Positions 1-8,520 of a stretch of 64,000 nt of DNA are shown in pieces; the first letter of the stretch is position 1; each line of letters begins with the position of its first letter. Made by a program: the position numbers and the translations under genes. The stretch spans positions 124,001 to 188,000 of the forward strand of contig CALXKL010000002.1 of NCBI GenBank assembly GCA_944388965.1, given 5' to 3'. This DNA comes from an uncultured Spirochaetales bacterium (GTDB taxonomy: Bacteria > Spirochaetota > Spirochaetia > Sphaerochaetales > Sphaerochaetaceae). The notes under the pieces are model-generated. The model saw only the letters and a list, made by a program, of their open reading frames with translations, did no database searches and was not told the origin of the DNA.

Positions 1-674
1 ATGACGTATGGCACGGCCTCCATGACCTTCATGCCGATTGCAGAGCCGAGCAGCTGGGCCTCCGGCCTCTTCGACGTCCTGACCTCTATCAGCCAGTCGG
101 CCTTCCTGCCATCATCGGTGAGAAGACCGAAGTACGGCACACAGCCGACAATCGAACCGAAAAGGTCCAGGATGCCGCTGTTGCGGTTGCATCTGGCACC
201 CAGGATGCTGTTGGCATACACGACGGCTGAGCTCTCCGCCCAGGACAGTATGTCACCTTCCTTCGGCGTATTGCCGACCTCGTCCATGTAGCAGGTGCAG
301 GTGTATGCATCGTCGCTCATGATGCCCAGCCTCTTCAGCTGCCTGTCATAGTCGTCCTGCTTGGAGTACATGACGCGGAAGAATATCTTCTGTATCAGGT
401 TGGCCGGGACGCACGACTCGAGCGGCCTCGGGTCGACCGAGAACTTCTGGCTCGAGACGGCACCGGCGTCAATCAGCGTGTCCATGAGATCGTACACGGG
501 CTTCATTACAGACAGTCCGAAGCTGGTCACCAGATGGCCGTACTTTCCGGTGATGTCGACCATCCTGGTCGAGCCGAACGTCTCTCCATACATGACGAGG
601 GTCTTCATGACCTTCGCCTTCACATCCCCCTCTTTCCCATCGAGGATGTCCTGTTGTCTCTTGGTGAGTTCCAT
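1..674 (-). CDS. Aconitase X (AcnX) catalytic subunit, 3' end outside window
   Basis: AcnX-family (DUF521) hydro-lyase, related to aconitase; characterised members are cis-3-hydroxy-L-proline dehydratase and mevalonate 5-phosphate dehydratase. The frame runs from ATG at 674 to base 1 without a stop. About 224 residues are visible, including the family hallmark segments TCTCYMDEVGNTP, WAESSAVVYANS and LGARCNRNSG. In this family the Cys residues and the ESSAVVYAN stretch form the Fe-S and substrate site. AGGAG lies 14 nt upstream of the start, a rather long spacing. The swivel (small) subunit would have to lie outside the window. Which hydroxy-acid it dehydrates cannot be decided here; because the genome has the MEP gene ispE, a mevalonate role is less likely (inference). 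Confidence 0.85.
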   Translation of the reverse strand, partial: MELTKRQQDILDGKEGDVKAKVMKTLVMYGETFGSTRMVDITGKYGHLVTSFGLSVMKPVYDLMDTLIDAGAVSSQKFSVDPRPLESCVPANLIQKIFFRVMYSKQDDYDRQLKRLGIMSDDAYTCTCYMDEVGNTPKEGDILSWAESSAVVYANSILGARCNRNSGILDLFGSIVGCVPYFGLLTDDGRKADWLIEVRTSKRPEAQLLGSAIGMKVMEAVPYV

Positions 675-699
675 GGCTTGTCGGTTATCTCCTGATGGC

Positions 700-708
700 A
701 TGATAGCA
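700..708 (-). promoter_or_regulatory. Extended -10 promoter of the aconitase X gene
   Basis: On the minus strand TGC immediately precedes TATCAT, giving an extended -10 of the kind repeated at several genes in this window. It leaves a leader of about 18-25 nt containing AGGAG before the ATG at 674. No convincing -35 box was found. Confidence 0.45.
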
Positions 709-779
709 CGTACCGGGGTATGGAATGAACTCGAAAGATGAAACCTTTTCGAACCACCTGGTGAAAAGCAGTCGATACA

Positions 780-1092
780 TCAGTAGCGTACCCCATCAGA
801 TGCCGCGTATCCAGCCATCATCGTCCTCTTCACATCGTCTGCCGGGACCGTCCGGCCGGCCATCAGATCGGAACACCCCGATTCCAGCTCTGCAGCAAGC
901 TCATGCGAAGACATGTCGGACATCGAGCGACGAGGCGGAATGGTCGCATCGAATGGAATGCCTCCTCTCAGGACCATCTGGGAGAAGAACATGTTGACTG
1001 CGTTTGATACGGATATGCCAAGTCGCGATCTGATATTCATCTGCAATGCATTGGATATCCATCCGCAAAAACGTGGGATGACGAAACGGCAA
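780..1092 (-). pseudogene. RelB/DinJ-type antitoxin, frameshifted relic
   Basis: The last 88 codons encode LGISVSNAVNMFFSQMVLRGGIPFD and then a C-terminal AGRTVPADDV segment, the classic RelB/DinJ antitoxin pattern of ribbon-helix-helix DNA-binding region plus toxin-wrapping tail. The expected N-terminal segment (RMD...ADE) sits in another frame. Removing one T near 1035 joins RMDIQCIADE to IRSRLGIS exactly where family members continue. The N-terminal part is also about two residues short, so the gene looks decayed rather than mis-sequenced. The only possible starts of the 5' piece are a TTG at 1092 and an internal ATG. No RelE/YafQ toxin follows: only about 105 nt separate its stop from the aconitase X start. 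(Long runs here are quoted only in pieces: LGISVSNAVNMF and GGIPFD are the diagnostic ones.). Confidence 0.7.
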
Positions 1093-1224
1093 CCGGGAGT
1101 TCCTGCAAGGAGGATGCGAATCGTTTCTGCGGGGCCATGGATGTCATCACATACGGCATTGATTCCTACGCCTTTCCTATTTCCACTTTTTCACTTATCT
1201 TTGGGACGGATAAGAGAGAGGAAC

Positions 1225-3720
1225 ATGAATCATATGGAAAACGACAATACATTCACGATCGAGGAGCCGTCGGAGCTCCCGTACAACCTGCTGATCCTCC
1301 CGCTTGGCACGAAGCCGCTGTTTCCCGGCATGTTCGCCCCGCTGTACATCACGGGCGAGAACGACATCACGATAGTCAACCAGGCCATGATGAAGGGAGG
1401 CATCTTCGGCGCCATCCTCGAGAAGCCGCACAAGGAGAACGAATCGTTCGTCAACGCCGCCGACAGGTTCTATCCTGTGGGCACGTCGTGCAAGATACTC
1501 AAGACGCTCAAGATGCCCGACGGCGGACTGAACATCTTCGTCTCGACGCTCTCGCGCTTCAGGGTGGAGAGCTTCTTCAGCACCACCAGCTACACCGCTG
1601 CCAGGGTCACCTACCTTGAGGACAAGGTCGACGACAACGACCAGCTCAAGGCCTGGGTGAGGAACCTGAACAACGAGTTCACGAAGATCAACGCCAAGAC
1701 GCCGATGTTCACCGACGAGAACAGGCTGAACATGGTCAACATCGAGAACCCGGGGCGCTTTGCAGACTATGTCGCCTCGATTCTGCCGATCGAAGGCGAG
1801 AAGCTTCAGAAGATCCTCGAGACTCTGGATGTCAGAAAGAGGATCGAGGAGGTCCTCTTCTACATCTCCCAGGAGAGGCGCATAGCCGAGATCCAGGCAG
1901 ACATCCAGACCACGATCAACAAGCGGCTGGAGAAGAACCAGAGGGACTACTTCCTGCGTGAGGAGATGAAGCAGATCCAGAAGCAGCTGGGCCTTGACGG
2001 CAAGAGCATCAACATGGTCGACAAGCTGCGCGAGGAACTGAAGGCGCTTGGTCTGGAGGGAGAGGCGAAGGAGACCGTCGAGAACGAGTTCGCCCACTTC
2101 ACCAGCCTCGAGCCCAATTCCCCTGACTACTCCACCAGTCTGAACTATCTGCAGACCATAGTCGCCCTCCCCTGGAAGGACGAGGGCTTCAAGGATTTCG
2201 ACATCCAGAAGGCCCGCCGGATCCTGGAGAAGGACCACTACGGCATGAAGGAGGTCAAGGAGAGAATTCTGGAGTTCCTCGCCGTCAGGAAGAAGAAGCA
2301 GGACACCAAGGGTGCCATCCTCTGTCTGGTGGGACCTCCCGGAGTCGGAAAGACCAGCGTCGGCCGTTCGATCGCCAGGGCGCTGGGAAAGAAGTACTAC
2401 CGCTTCTCTGTGGGAGGAATGAAGGACGAGGCAGAGATCAAGGGCCACAGGAGAACCTATGTCGGCGCACTGCCCGGCAAGATCATCCAGGGACTGAAGA
2501 TCGTCAAGACCAAGAGCCCCGTGTTCCTGATCGACGAGATCGACAAGATGGGCCAGAGCTACAACGGGGACCCGGCATCGGCTCTTCTGGAGGCATTGGA
2601 CAGCGAGCAGAACAAGGAGTTCCGCGACCGTTATCTCGACATCCCCTTCGACGTGTCGCAGGTCCTGTTCATCGTCACCGCCAACACGCTGGAGACGATT
2701 CCCGGACCGCTTCTGGACAGGATGGAGGTCATCGAGCTGTCCGGCTACACGTCGAACGAGAAGCTCAACATCGCCAGGAAGTATCTGCTGCCCAAGAGCT
2801 ATGAGCGCACAGGCATCGACAAGGGGGACGTGAAGTACTCCTCCAAGGCCCTGCTCTCCATAGCCAACCAGTACGCCCGCGAGGCCGGTGTCAGGAACCT
2901 TGAAAAGAGCCTGGACAAGATAAACAGGAAGATCCTCCTGGAGATGCTGGAGAACCCCGACAAGGAGAAGCCCGTCGTGGTCGACCAGGCCCTCATCGAG
3001 AAGTACCTGGGCAAGCCGGTCTTCCCAGAGGATGAGATCATCAAGGCCGACAAGGTCGGAACCGCCCTGGGCCTGGCCTGGACCAGCATGGGTGGCGACA
3101 CCCTCCTGATAGAGGCGGAGAACTACCCAGGCAAGGGCGAGCTGAAGATCACTGGCCAGCTTGGCGACGTCATGAAGGAATCCGTGTCCATCGCCTGGAC
3201 ATACCTCAAGAGGACCGCAGAGAGACGGGGGATAGACCGTGGCTGGTTCGAGCAGAACAACGTGCATCTGCACGTGCCTGAGGGTGCGACGCCGAAGGAC
3301 GGGCCGTCTGCAGGCATCACGCTCACATGCGCCCTCTACTCGCTTCTTACAGGACAGGTCATCAGGGACCATCTGGCCATGACAGGAGAGCTGACGCTCA
3401 CAGGCAAGGTCATGCCGATCGGAGGCCTCAGGGAGAAGGTGCTTGCCGCCAAGCGCAACGGCGTGAAGGACATCATCATCCCCGAGCGCAACAGGCGCGA
3501 CATGGACGAGCTGACCGACGATGTGAAGGAAGGCGTCACGTTCCATCCGGTGAGCGAGATGGATGAGGTCATACGCCTCGCCTTCCCCGCCGACACGACG
3601 GTCCTGATGAGCGAGAAGGAATACAAGGAGGCACTCGAGAGGAAGGCCGCCGAAGCCAAGGCCGGACAGGGCGACAGCTACGCGAGGCTGGTCGAAGACC
3701 TCCGTTCGGTCCTCTCCTGA
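1225..3720 (+). CDS. lon: ATP-dependent protease La (Lon)
   Basis: Cytosolic AAA+ serine protease that degrades misfolded and regulatory proteins. The 831-residue product has the LonA order: N-terminal substrate domain, coiled region around 250-320, Walker A GPPGVGKT at 370-377, AAA module, then the C-terminal protease domain. The catalytic dyad is visible as Ser695 in GPSAG and Lys738 in LREKV, 43 residues apart as in E. coli Lon. I chose ATG 1225 because GAGAGAGG lies just upstream; a further ATG three codons later is possible, and the open frame extends upstream without Lon homology. The next gene begins 10 nt after the stop, so the two are probably cotranscribed. No CIRCE element was found upstream. 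Confidence 0.97.
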   Translation: MNHMENDNTFTIEEPSELPYNLLILPLGTKPLFPGMFAPLYITGENDITIVNQAMMKGGIFGAILEKPHKENESFVNAADRFYPVGTSCKILKTLKMPDGGLNIFVSTLSRFRVESFFSTTSYTAARVTYLEDKVDDNDQLKAWVRNLNNEFTKINAKTPMFTDENRLNMVNIENPGRFADYVASILPIEGEKLQKILETLDVRKRIEEVLFYISQERRIAEIQADIQTTINKRLEKNQRDYFLREEMKQIQKQLGLDGKSINMVDKLREELKALGLEGEAKETVENEFAHFTSLEPNSPDYSTSLNYLQTIVALPWKDEGFKDFDIQKARRILEKDHYGMKEVKERILEFLAVRKKKQDTKGAILCLVGPPGVGKTSVGRSIARALGKKYYRFSVGGMKDEAEIKGHRRTYVGALPGKIIQGLKIVKTKSPVFLIDEIDKMGQSYNGDPASALLEALDSEQNKEFRDRYLDIPFDVSQVLFIVTANTLETIPGPLLDRMEVIELSGYTSNEKLNIARKYLLPKSYERTGIDKGDVKYSSKALLSIANQYAREAGVRNLEKSLDKINRKILLEMLENPDKEKPVVVDQALIEKYLGKPVFPEDEIIKADKVGTALGLAWTSMGGDTLLIEAENYPGKGELKITGQLGDVMKESVSIAWTYLKRTAERRGIDRGWFEQNNVHLHVPEGATPKDGPSAGITLTCALYSLLTGQVIRDHLAMTGELTLTGKVMPIGGLREKVLAAKRNGVKDIIIPERNRRDMDELTDDVKEGVTFHPVSEMDEVIRLAFPADTTVLMSEKEYKEALERKAAEAKAGQGDSYARLVEDLRSVLS

Positions 3721-3730
3721 GGAGGCCTCC

Positions 3731-4960
3731 ATGCCAATCGAACTTCTTGCCCCCGCAGGGAACATGGAGAAGCTGGTGACCGCATTCGACTTCGGTGCGG
3801 ATGCGGCCTACATGGGACTCACGTCCTATTCGCTGAGAAAGAACGCGGACAACTTCACATCCGACCAGCTTGAAGAGGTGAAGAGGATCAAGGAGCGGTA
3901 CGGCAGAAGGCTGTACTGCACCATGAACATCCTCTTCAGCGAGAGCCAGATACGCGATGTGGAGAACCTGCTGCCGACTTTGAAGGACAGTCCCTTCGAC
4001 GCCTTCATAATCTCGGACCTGGGACTGGTCCCCCTGTTCCACAAGCACCTTCCCGACAAGGAGCTCCACCTGTCCACGCAGGCCAGCTGCATAAACAGCA
4101 GCGCGGCCAGGGTCTATCATGACATGGGCTTCAAGAGGGTCATACTAGGCCGGGAGGCGACGCTTGACGACATCCGCAGGATCAAGGACGCCGTCCCCGA
4201 GCTCGAGCTCGAGGCCTTTGTCCATGGTGCGATGTGCATGAGCTACTCCGGGCGCTGTCTGCTGTCCAGCTTCCTGGCAGGACGCAGCGGCAACCAGGGG
4301 GACTGCTCGCATACCTGCCGCTGGAACTACAGGATGCACTATGCACTCGAGGAGGAGGAACGGCCCGGCGTGTACTACCCAATCGAGGAGAGCGACGGCT
4401 ACACGACGATCCTCTCCTCCAAGGACCTGTGCATGATCGACCATCTGGACGATCTGGTCGATGCAGGGCTTTCCTCGCTCAAGATCGAAGGTAGGATGAA
4501 GTCCATCTACTACATAGCATTGGTCACGAGAGCCTACAGGAAGGCCCTGGATGGGGATTCCGACTGGAGGCTGTACAGGGACGATCTTTTCAACGTGTCG
4601 CACAGGGAATACTCCACAGGGTTCTTCTATGGTCATGACGCGGTGGATGTGAACGATATCGACCGTCCCACGAGCTACGGCTACAGGAGGGAGTACATAT
4701 TCCTTGGCTCTGTCGGCCGCCAGGTCGGGGACGGACTGTGGGAGGTCGACGTGAAGAACCAGATCCGCACCGGCACTCCCATTGAGTACATCGGCAGCGA
4801 CGTATACAGGATCGAGGACGACGGCTTCACCCTGGTGGACGCGGATGGCAACCCTCTTGAGAAGCTTGACCATGGAAAGGTCGGCTTCCTCAAGACGGAC
4901 AAGATGCTCAGACGCGGCTACATCATCAGAAGCGAATCGAAGGTGAAGACAATCAACTGA
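3731..4960 (+). CDS. Peptidase U32 family protein (TrhP/YegQ-like)
   Basis: U32-family protein of 409 residues. It opens with the family hallmark LAPAGNMEKLVTAFDFGADA and contains HGAMCMSYSGRC followed by GDCSHTC, giving clustered cysteines near 169, 176, 192 and 196 that are typical of the Fe-S-binding members. Characterised relatives (TrhP/YegQ, RlhA) hydroxylate tRNA U34 or 23S rRNA rather than act as proteases; others are annotated as collagenases. Its exact substrate cannot be read from sequence. GGAGG precedes ATG 3731, and the gene lies 10 nt behind lon. The 3' end is closed by a hairpin at 4968-5003. Confidence 0.85.
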   Translation: MPIELLAPAGNMEKLVTAFDFGADAAYMGLTSYSLRKNADNFTSDQLEEVKRIKERYGRRLYCTMNILFSESQIRDVENLLPTLKDSPFDAFIISDLGLVPLFHKHLPDKELHLSTQASCINSSAARVYHDMGFKRVILGREATLDDIRRIKDAVPELELEAFVHGAMCMSYSGRCLLSSFLAGRSGNQGDCSHTCRWNYRMHYALEEEERPGVYYPIEESDGYTTILSSKDLCMIDHLDDLVDAGLSSLKIEGRMKSIYYIALVTRAYRKALDGDSDWRLYRDDLFNVSHREYSTGFFYGHDAVDVNDIDRPTSYGYRREYIFLGSVGRQVGDGLWEVDVKNQIRTGTPIEYIGSDVYRIEDDGFTLVDADGNPLEKLDHGKVGFLKTDKMLRRGYIIRSESKVKTIN

Positions 4961-4965
4961 GAATG

Positions 4966-5008
4966 AGAAAGGCGATGGTCACCTGCACGGGTACATCGCC
5001 TTTCTTCA
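4966..5008. terminator. Bidirectional rho-independent terminator
   Basis: AAAGGCGATG (4968-4977) pairs perfectly with CATCGCCTTT (4994-5003) around a 16-nt loop. A/T-rich flanks on both sides let it end the lon unit on plus and the glycosyltransferase unit on minus. Confidence 0.75.
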
Positions 5009-5035
5009 CACATCGCATGATGGCATCTGGTTTCT

Positions 5036-6175
5036 TCAGCCTTGTGCCGCGACCCTCGCGATCTCGTCGCGGAACATCTGCTCCATCTTGTCCACGCAAT
5101 CGTCCAGACGGAACCTGTCGGCCTCCTCGGCGTAAAGATGCTCCATGCGCTTGCGTTCATCCTCGTGCTCGATCCACCAGTCGATCTTCTCTGCCAGGTC
5201 GCTGCTGTCCCCGGGCTTGAAGAGACTGCGCTCGTCGAGCGCGAACTGCGGAGTCGCCGAGCGGTTCGTGCTGTTCGAGATCACGGGCACAAGGCCGGAG
5301 GCGAAGGCCTCCATGCAGCCCATCGCCTCGATCTCGGCATCCGAGGTATGGACATAAAGGTCCGCCATGCCGAATAGCCTCTGCAGCTCCGCCTTCGTGA
5401 GGAACTTCATGACGGCCTTGTTGGGCAGGTCTGCACACAGCTTCTCGTAATGGGCCTTCATCGGTCCCTGACCTGCAAGGTAGAGGACGATCCTGTCCTT
5501 GTACTTGGACTTCTTCACGGCGTCGATGAGGACGTCCTGCCTCTTCTCTCCGGAATAGCGTCCGCTCATGACTATGAGGATCTTGCCCTCGAATTCGGGA
5601 TCCTTGGGGTTCTTGTGATACACGATGTCGGGCTCTATTCCGTTGCTGATGACCCTGAAATCGGCCTTGTACCTGTGCTTCTCCAGCTGGCTGCGGATCA
5701 TGTTGCTCGGGCAGTGGATGTGATGCAGATACTGGAAGATGTACTTCCTGAAGCCGAAATAGGTGAAGTCGATGATCGGCTTGCAATTGCCCAGGTGGAC
5801 CGAATACCAGATGTTCTCCGGCTGCACATGGAAGGCGCCTGTCACGGGCTTGCCCTGTCTTCTGGCCTCGAAGACGGCGCTCCTGCTGAGCGCGAACGGC
5901 ATCATGACATGCACCACATCGGCCCATTCCACGGCCTCCTGCATCGTTTTCCGGTCACGGCTTGCGAACGTGAAGCCCTGCGCCGTGACAAGCTTGTCGA
6001 AGACAGGCAGATGGTAGAGAGGAAAGCCGTACTTCTCCCCTTCTCTGGATTCGCCCTGGGCGGCGACACGCACCTCATGGCCGTGTCTGATCAATGTATC
6101 CCTCAGTCTCCTTGCGGAGTTCGTGTTTCCGTTGTTTGCACCGTCGAACTGATCAAGTACAAGCAGTATCCTCAT
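5036..6175 (-). CDS. Glycosyltransferase family 4 (GT-B fold)
   Basis: Product of 379 residues beginning MRILLVLDQFDGANNGN, a Rossmann start followed by the N-terminal acceptor domain. The C-terminal half carries LIVMSGRYSGEKRQDVLIDA and the donor-binding motif region DAEIEAMGCMEAFASGLVPVIS, where the EAM/EAF glutamates match the E-x7-E pattern of GT4 retaining enzymes. It probably transfers a sugar to a lipid or surface glycan; the sugar is unknown. Family members resemble diglucosyldiacylglycerol or lipopolysaccharide-type transferases. Its ATG overlaps the stop of the upstream exported-protein gene by 4 nt, indicating translational coupling. Confidence 0.88.
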   Translation of the reverse strand: MRILLVLDQFDGANNGNTNSARRLRDTLIRHGHEVRVAAQGESREGEKYGFPLYHLPVFDKLVTAQGFTFASRDRKTMQEAVEWADVVHVMMPFALSRSAVFEARRQGKPVTGAFHVQPENIWYSVHLGNCKPIIDFTYFGFRKYIFQYLHHIHCPSNMIRSQLEKHRYKADFRVISNGIEPDIVYHKNPKDPEFEGKILIVMSGRYSGEKRQDVLIDAVKKSKYKDRIVLYLAGQGPMKAHYEKLCADLPNKAVMKFLTKAELQRLFGMADLYVHTSDAEIEAMGCMEAFASGLVPVISNSTNRSATPQFALDERSLFKPGDSSDLAEKIDWWIEHEDERKRMEHLYAEEADRFRLDDCVDKMEQMFRDEIARVAAQG

Positions 6176-6951
6176 TTCTCGTAGTCCTCGATGATCTCGT
6201 TCATCATCTCGTCCGCAGTGTAGATCTCGCGGGCCAGCAGCGCATATTCGTATGCGAGCTCGTCCTCATGCGCCTTGTCGTATCCGACGGCAAGGCCGGC
6301 GTAGATGGAGAACTGGTCCCAGACTGCACATCCGTTCTCAAGCGCGACGGCCTGTGCCTCCTGGTATAATGCAAGCCCCTTCTTCTTGTTGCCACCGGCG
6401 ATTCCAGGAGAATGCAGGTACTTGTCCGCAGTGAGAAGGAGCACGTGGAAGTCCTCTGGATGGCTCTCCCACAGGTCGCCGACGATCCGGCCGAAGGCAA
6501 GTCCCTTGGATATCGATCCGTCGATCAGATACCAGAACGAGTTCGAAAGCGCCTCCAGCACACCGGTAGCCGATTCGGGGGCGCCGTAGCCGCGTCCCGT
6601 CTCGATGAAAGAGTCGGCGGCCGTCATGTAGGCCTCGGCGACCGGGATGTTGTCCTTCTGCTCTGCGTAGCGTGCGACGATCATCGCGGCACGGGACACC
6701 ATCAGGTAGCTCACCCACTCCTCATAGGGGTATGAGAGTATGTTGGCGGCGAGATCGGCGTAGTCGGCCAAGGCCACATCCAGCCCGGCATCGTCGAAGA
6801 CGTGCTTGCACAGCGTGGCGTACTCCACCGTATCGAAACAGTCCGCATAGTAGTTCACGCTTCCGGCCTCGCCATCTGCGTAGAGTGTTCCGGCCACCAG
6901 CAGGGCGGCAAGAAGTGCAAGGGCAATCGTGCGCAGTGTCGTCTTTCTCAT
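6172..6951 (-). CDS. Exported alpha-helical (TPR-like) protein of unknown function
   Basis: Product of 259 residues. A clear signal peptide (residues 1-25: basic start, TIALALLAALLVAG core, cleavage near LYA-DG) is followed by all-helical sequence with paired Ala/Tyr helices such as ADLAANILSY and AVALENGCAVWDQF, reminiscent of TPR or Sel1-like repeats but without a firm match. It is probably periplasmic. GAGG precedes the ATG, and a TGC-TAGACT extended -10 sits about 50 nt upstream. The 4-nt overlap with the downstream glycosyltransferase suggests a shared envelope role (inference). I do not recognise the family. Confidence 0.75.
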   Translation of the reverse strand: MRKTTLRTIALALLAALLVAGTLYADGEAGSVNYYADCFDTVEYATLCKHVFDDAGLDVALADYADLAANILSYPYEEWVSYLMVSRAAMIVARYAEQKDNIPVAEAYMTAADSFIETGRGYGAPESATGVLEALSNSFWYLIDGSISKGLAFGRIVGDLWESHPEDFHVLLLTADKYLHSPGIAGGNKKKGLALYQEAQAVALENGCAVWDQFSIYAGLAVGYDKAHEDELAYEYALLAREIYTADEMMNEIIEDYEK

Positions 6952-7037
6952 CGGGTACCTCGTCGTCGTTTCTTCTCGTGACCTGAGAAGTCTAGCACAA
7001 CAGCGCCATGGATGCTAGTACGGTCCAAGATCGCCAG

Positions 7038-7262
7038 TCAGTATAGGATCTTCACCTCATCAGGGTCGACCGCCCACTGTCTGAGGACCTCGGCCTTCTC
7101 CTTTTCATTTTTCAGCAGCTGGATATCGGTGAAGTGTCCATCGCGGATATCGATGAAGCCGAAGGTCTCCTCGCCTGTGCAGATGCTTTTCCTGATGGCG
7201 GGAGCAAGTCGGCTGCGGTCATAGGTCATCACCTTCTCCTTCCTCTTGCTGAAGAACCCCAT
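7038..7262 (-). CDS. Small conserved protein, 74 residues, unknown function
   Basis: Start chosen at ATG 7262, which overlaps the upstream peptidase stop by one base (TGATG), giving a product that starts MGFFSKRKEKVMTYD. It contains CTGEETFGFIDIRDGHF and a Leu/Glu-rich tail. Small proteins of this shape occur in Firmicutes and spirochaetes and are sometimes labelled aspartate dehydrogenase without support. No signal peptide, no metal-binding cysteine pair. The role is unknown; coupling to the S41-like gene is the only functional hint. Confidence 0.6.
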   Translation of the reverse strand: MGFFSKRKEKVMTYDRSRLAPAIRKSICTGEETFGFIDIRDGHFTDIQLLKNEKEKAEVLRQWAVDPDEVKILY

Positions 7263-8482
7263 CACAGCACCCCCAGAGCGGCAAGATCGCTGTCGATGCC
7301 GTCGCGGTAGTCGGCGATGCTCCTGGCCACCGGGATGTCCGGCATGAGAGGACCGGTCAGTCCACTGTCGAACCATTTCGTCGACCAGGTGAAGGCAAGA
7401 CGCGAATTGGGAAGCACGCTGCGACCGAGTTCTCCATAGTGGCTGGCGCTTCCGCCTGTCGGTCGTCCGACGAGGACGGCATCCAGCCTGTCCTTCAGCT
7501 CGATTGCGTTCAGGACCGCTGACGAGAACGTATCCTCGCCGATGAGGACGTATACGGCGAGCGGACGCTCCTGGCGGATCTTCTCCAGTCCATCCACAAG
7601 AGGCTCGATGACGGTGCTGTCGCCACCGCTGTTGTACCGCAGGTCAATTATGACCTTCTCATGACCCTTTTCCTCTATGAGGTCGATACAGGCCTTGGCG
7701 AAGTCCGTGAACGGGAAGGATGGCATCTGGGCGCATGACAGGTAGTTGACGAGCAGCGCGCTCTCGTCCGGCAGGTACATTGCATTGTAGTATGAAGCCG
7801 TGTTAAGCGTATCGGGAAGACGCTGCATCAGATTCGTCCGCCCGGATGAAGCGTATTCGTAGTAGTCCAAGGCATCGAGGACGAAGAGACGTCCGTCATC
7901 CAGCTCCACGAAGAAGTCCTCACCTTCTTCTACGAGCCCTGCGACCTCGTAGAACTGTCTGATCAGCAGATGCGTGTCCTTCAGCTGCGACAACAGGAAC
8001 ACGTCGTTGTCATGAGGTATCAGGCCTCTGGAGGCATCGATTATCCGGTCAAGCGTATGGCCGCATACGCTCCTGACGGTACATCCCACCAGATGGTCGT
8101 ATCCGGTCGTGGCGCTGACGATGACGAGATCGTCGCCGAATACATCGAAGACGACGGGCAGGAAGTCGAAGCATGACAGCAGGGTCGTATCCATGCCGAC
8201 GCTGGTGTGCGAGTCGTGTGCAAGTGCGGCGATGGACAGCAGCGAGTAGTACGCCTGCGGCGCATCCATTCGGTCGATGTCCTCGACTACCGATTCGACG
8301 TATCCGTCGGCTACATCCTCGTCGACGCCGTTGAAGAAATCCGCATGACCGGTCTTGAGACTGAGATACAGGTACATGGCATCCTCGCTCCAAGGTCTAT
8401 CGGCGACCTTCCATGCGGTGGCACAGGAGGGAAATGACATGATCACGACGAGAAGCAGTACGATGGAAAGCGGTCTCTTCAT
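7262..8482 (-). CDS. S41-like peptidase lipoprotein (tricorn/IRBP type)
   Basis: Product of 406 residues with a hydrophobic leader ending at SFPSC, a plausible relaxed spirochaetal lipobox, so probably membrane-anchored and exported. S41 signatures appear in order: HDSHTSVG near residue 85-92, DLRYNSGGDS, then IGEDTFSSAVLNAIEL with the candidate nucleophile Ser, and VGRPTGGSAS. The Lys of CtpA-type S41 enzymes is not evident; the His-Ser arrangement fits the tricorn/IRBP subgroup instead. No PDZ domain was recognised. The start is uncertain, with ATG codons at 8491 and 8482 and only weak ribosome-binding sites. Substrate unknown. Confidence 0.8.
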   Translation of the reverse strand: MKRPLSIVLLLVVIMSFPSCATAWKVADRPWSEDAMYLYLSLKTGHADFFNGVDEDVADGYVESVVEDIDRMDAPQAYYSLLSIAALAHDSHTSVGMDTTLLSCFDFLPVVFDVFGDDLVIVSATTGYDHLVGCTVRSVCGHTLDRIIDASRGLIPHDNDVFLLSQLKDTHLLIRQFYEVAGLVEEGEDFFVELDDGRLFVLDALDYYEYASSGRTNLMQRLPDTLNTASYYNAMYLPDESALLVNYLSCAQMPSFPFTDFAKACIDLIEEKGHEKVIIDLRYNSGGDSTVIEPLVDGLEKIRQERPLAVYVLIGEDTFSSAVLNAIELKDRLDAVLVGRPTGGSASHYGELGRSVLPNSRLAFTWSTKWFDSGLTGPLMPDIPVARSIADYRDGIDSDLAALGVL

Positions 8483-8520
8483 GGACCACATTCTAGAACC
8501 ACTGTGTCTGGTGGACAAGC

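Noticed and set aside
1093-1224. CIRCE or other heat-shock operator before lon
   Set aside because: No TTAGCACTC-N9-GAGTGCTAA or recognisable variant; the region shows no clear promoter either.
1195-3765. An 856-codon open frame antisense to lon, and other long antisense frames such as 56994-59942 and 10202-11767
   Set aside because: Typical shadow frames of GC-rich genes with biased third positions. Their translations are low-complexity and match no family, and the sense genes are complete.
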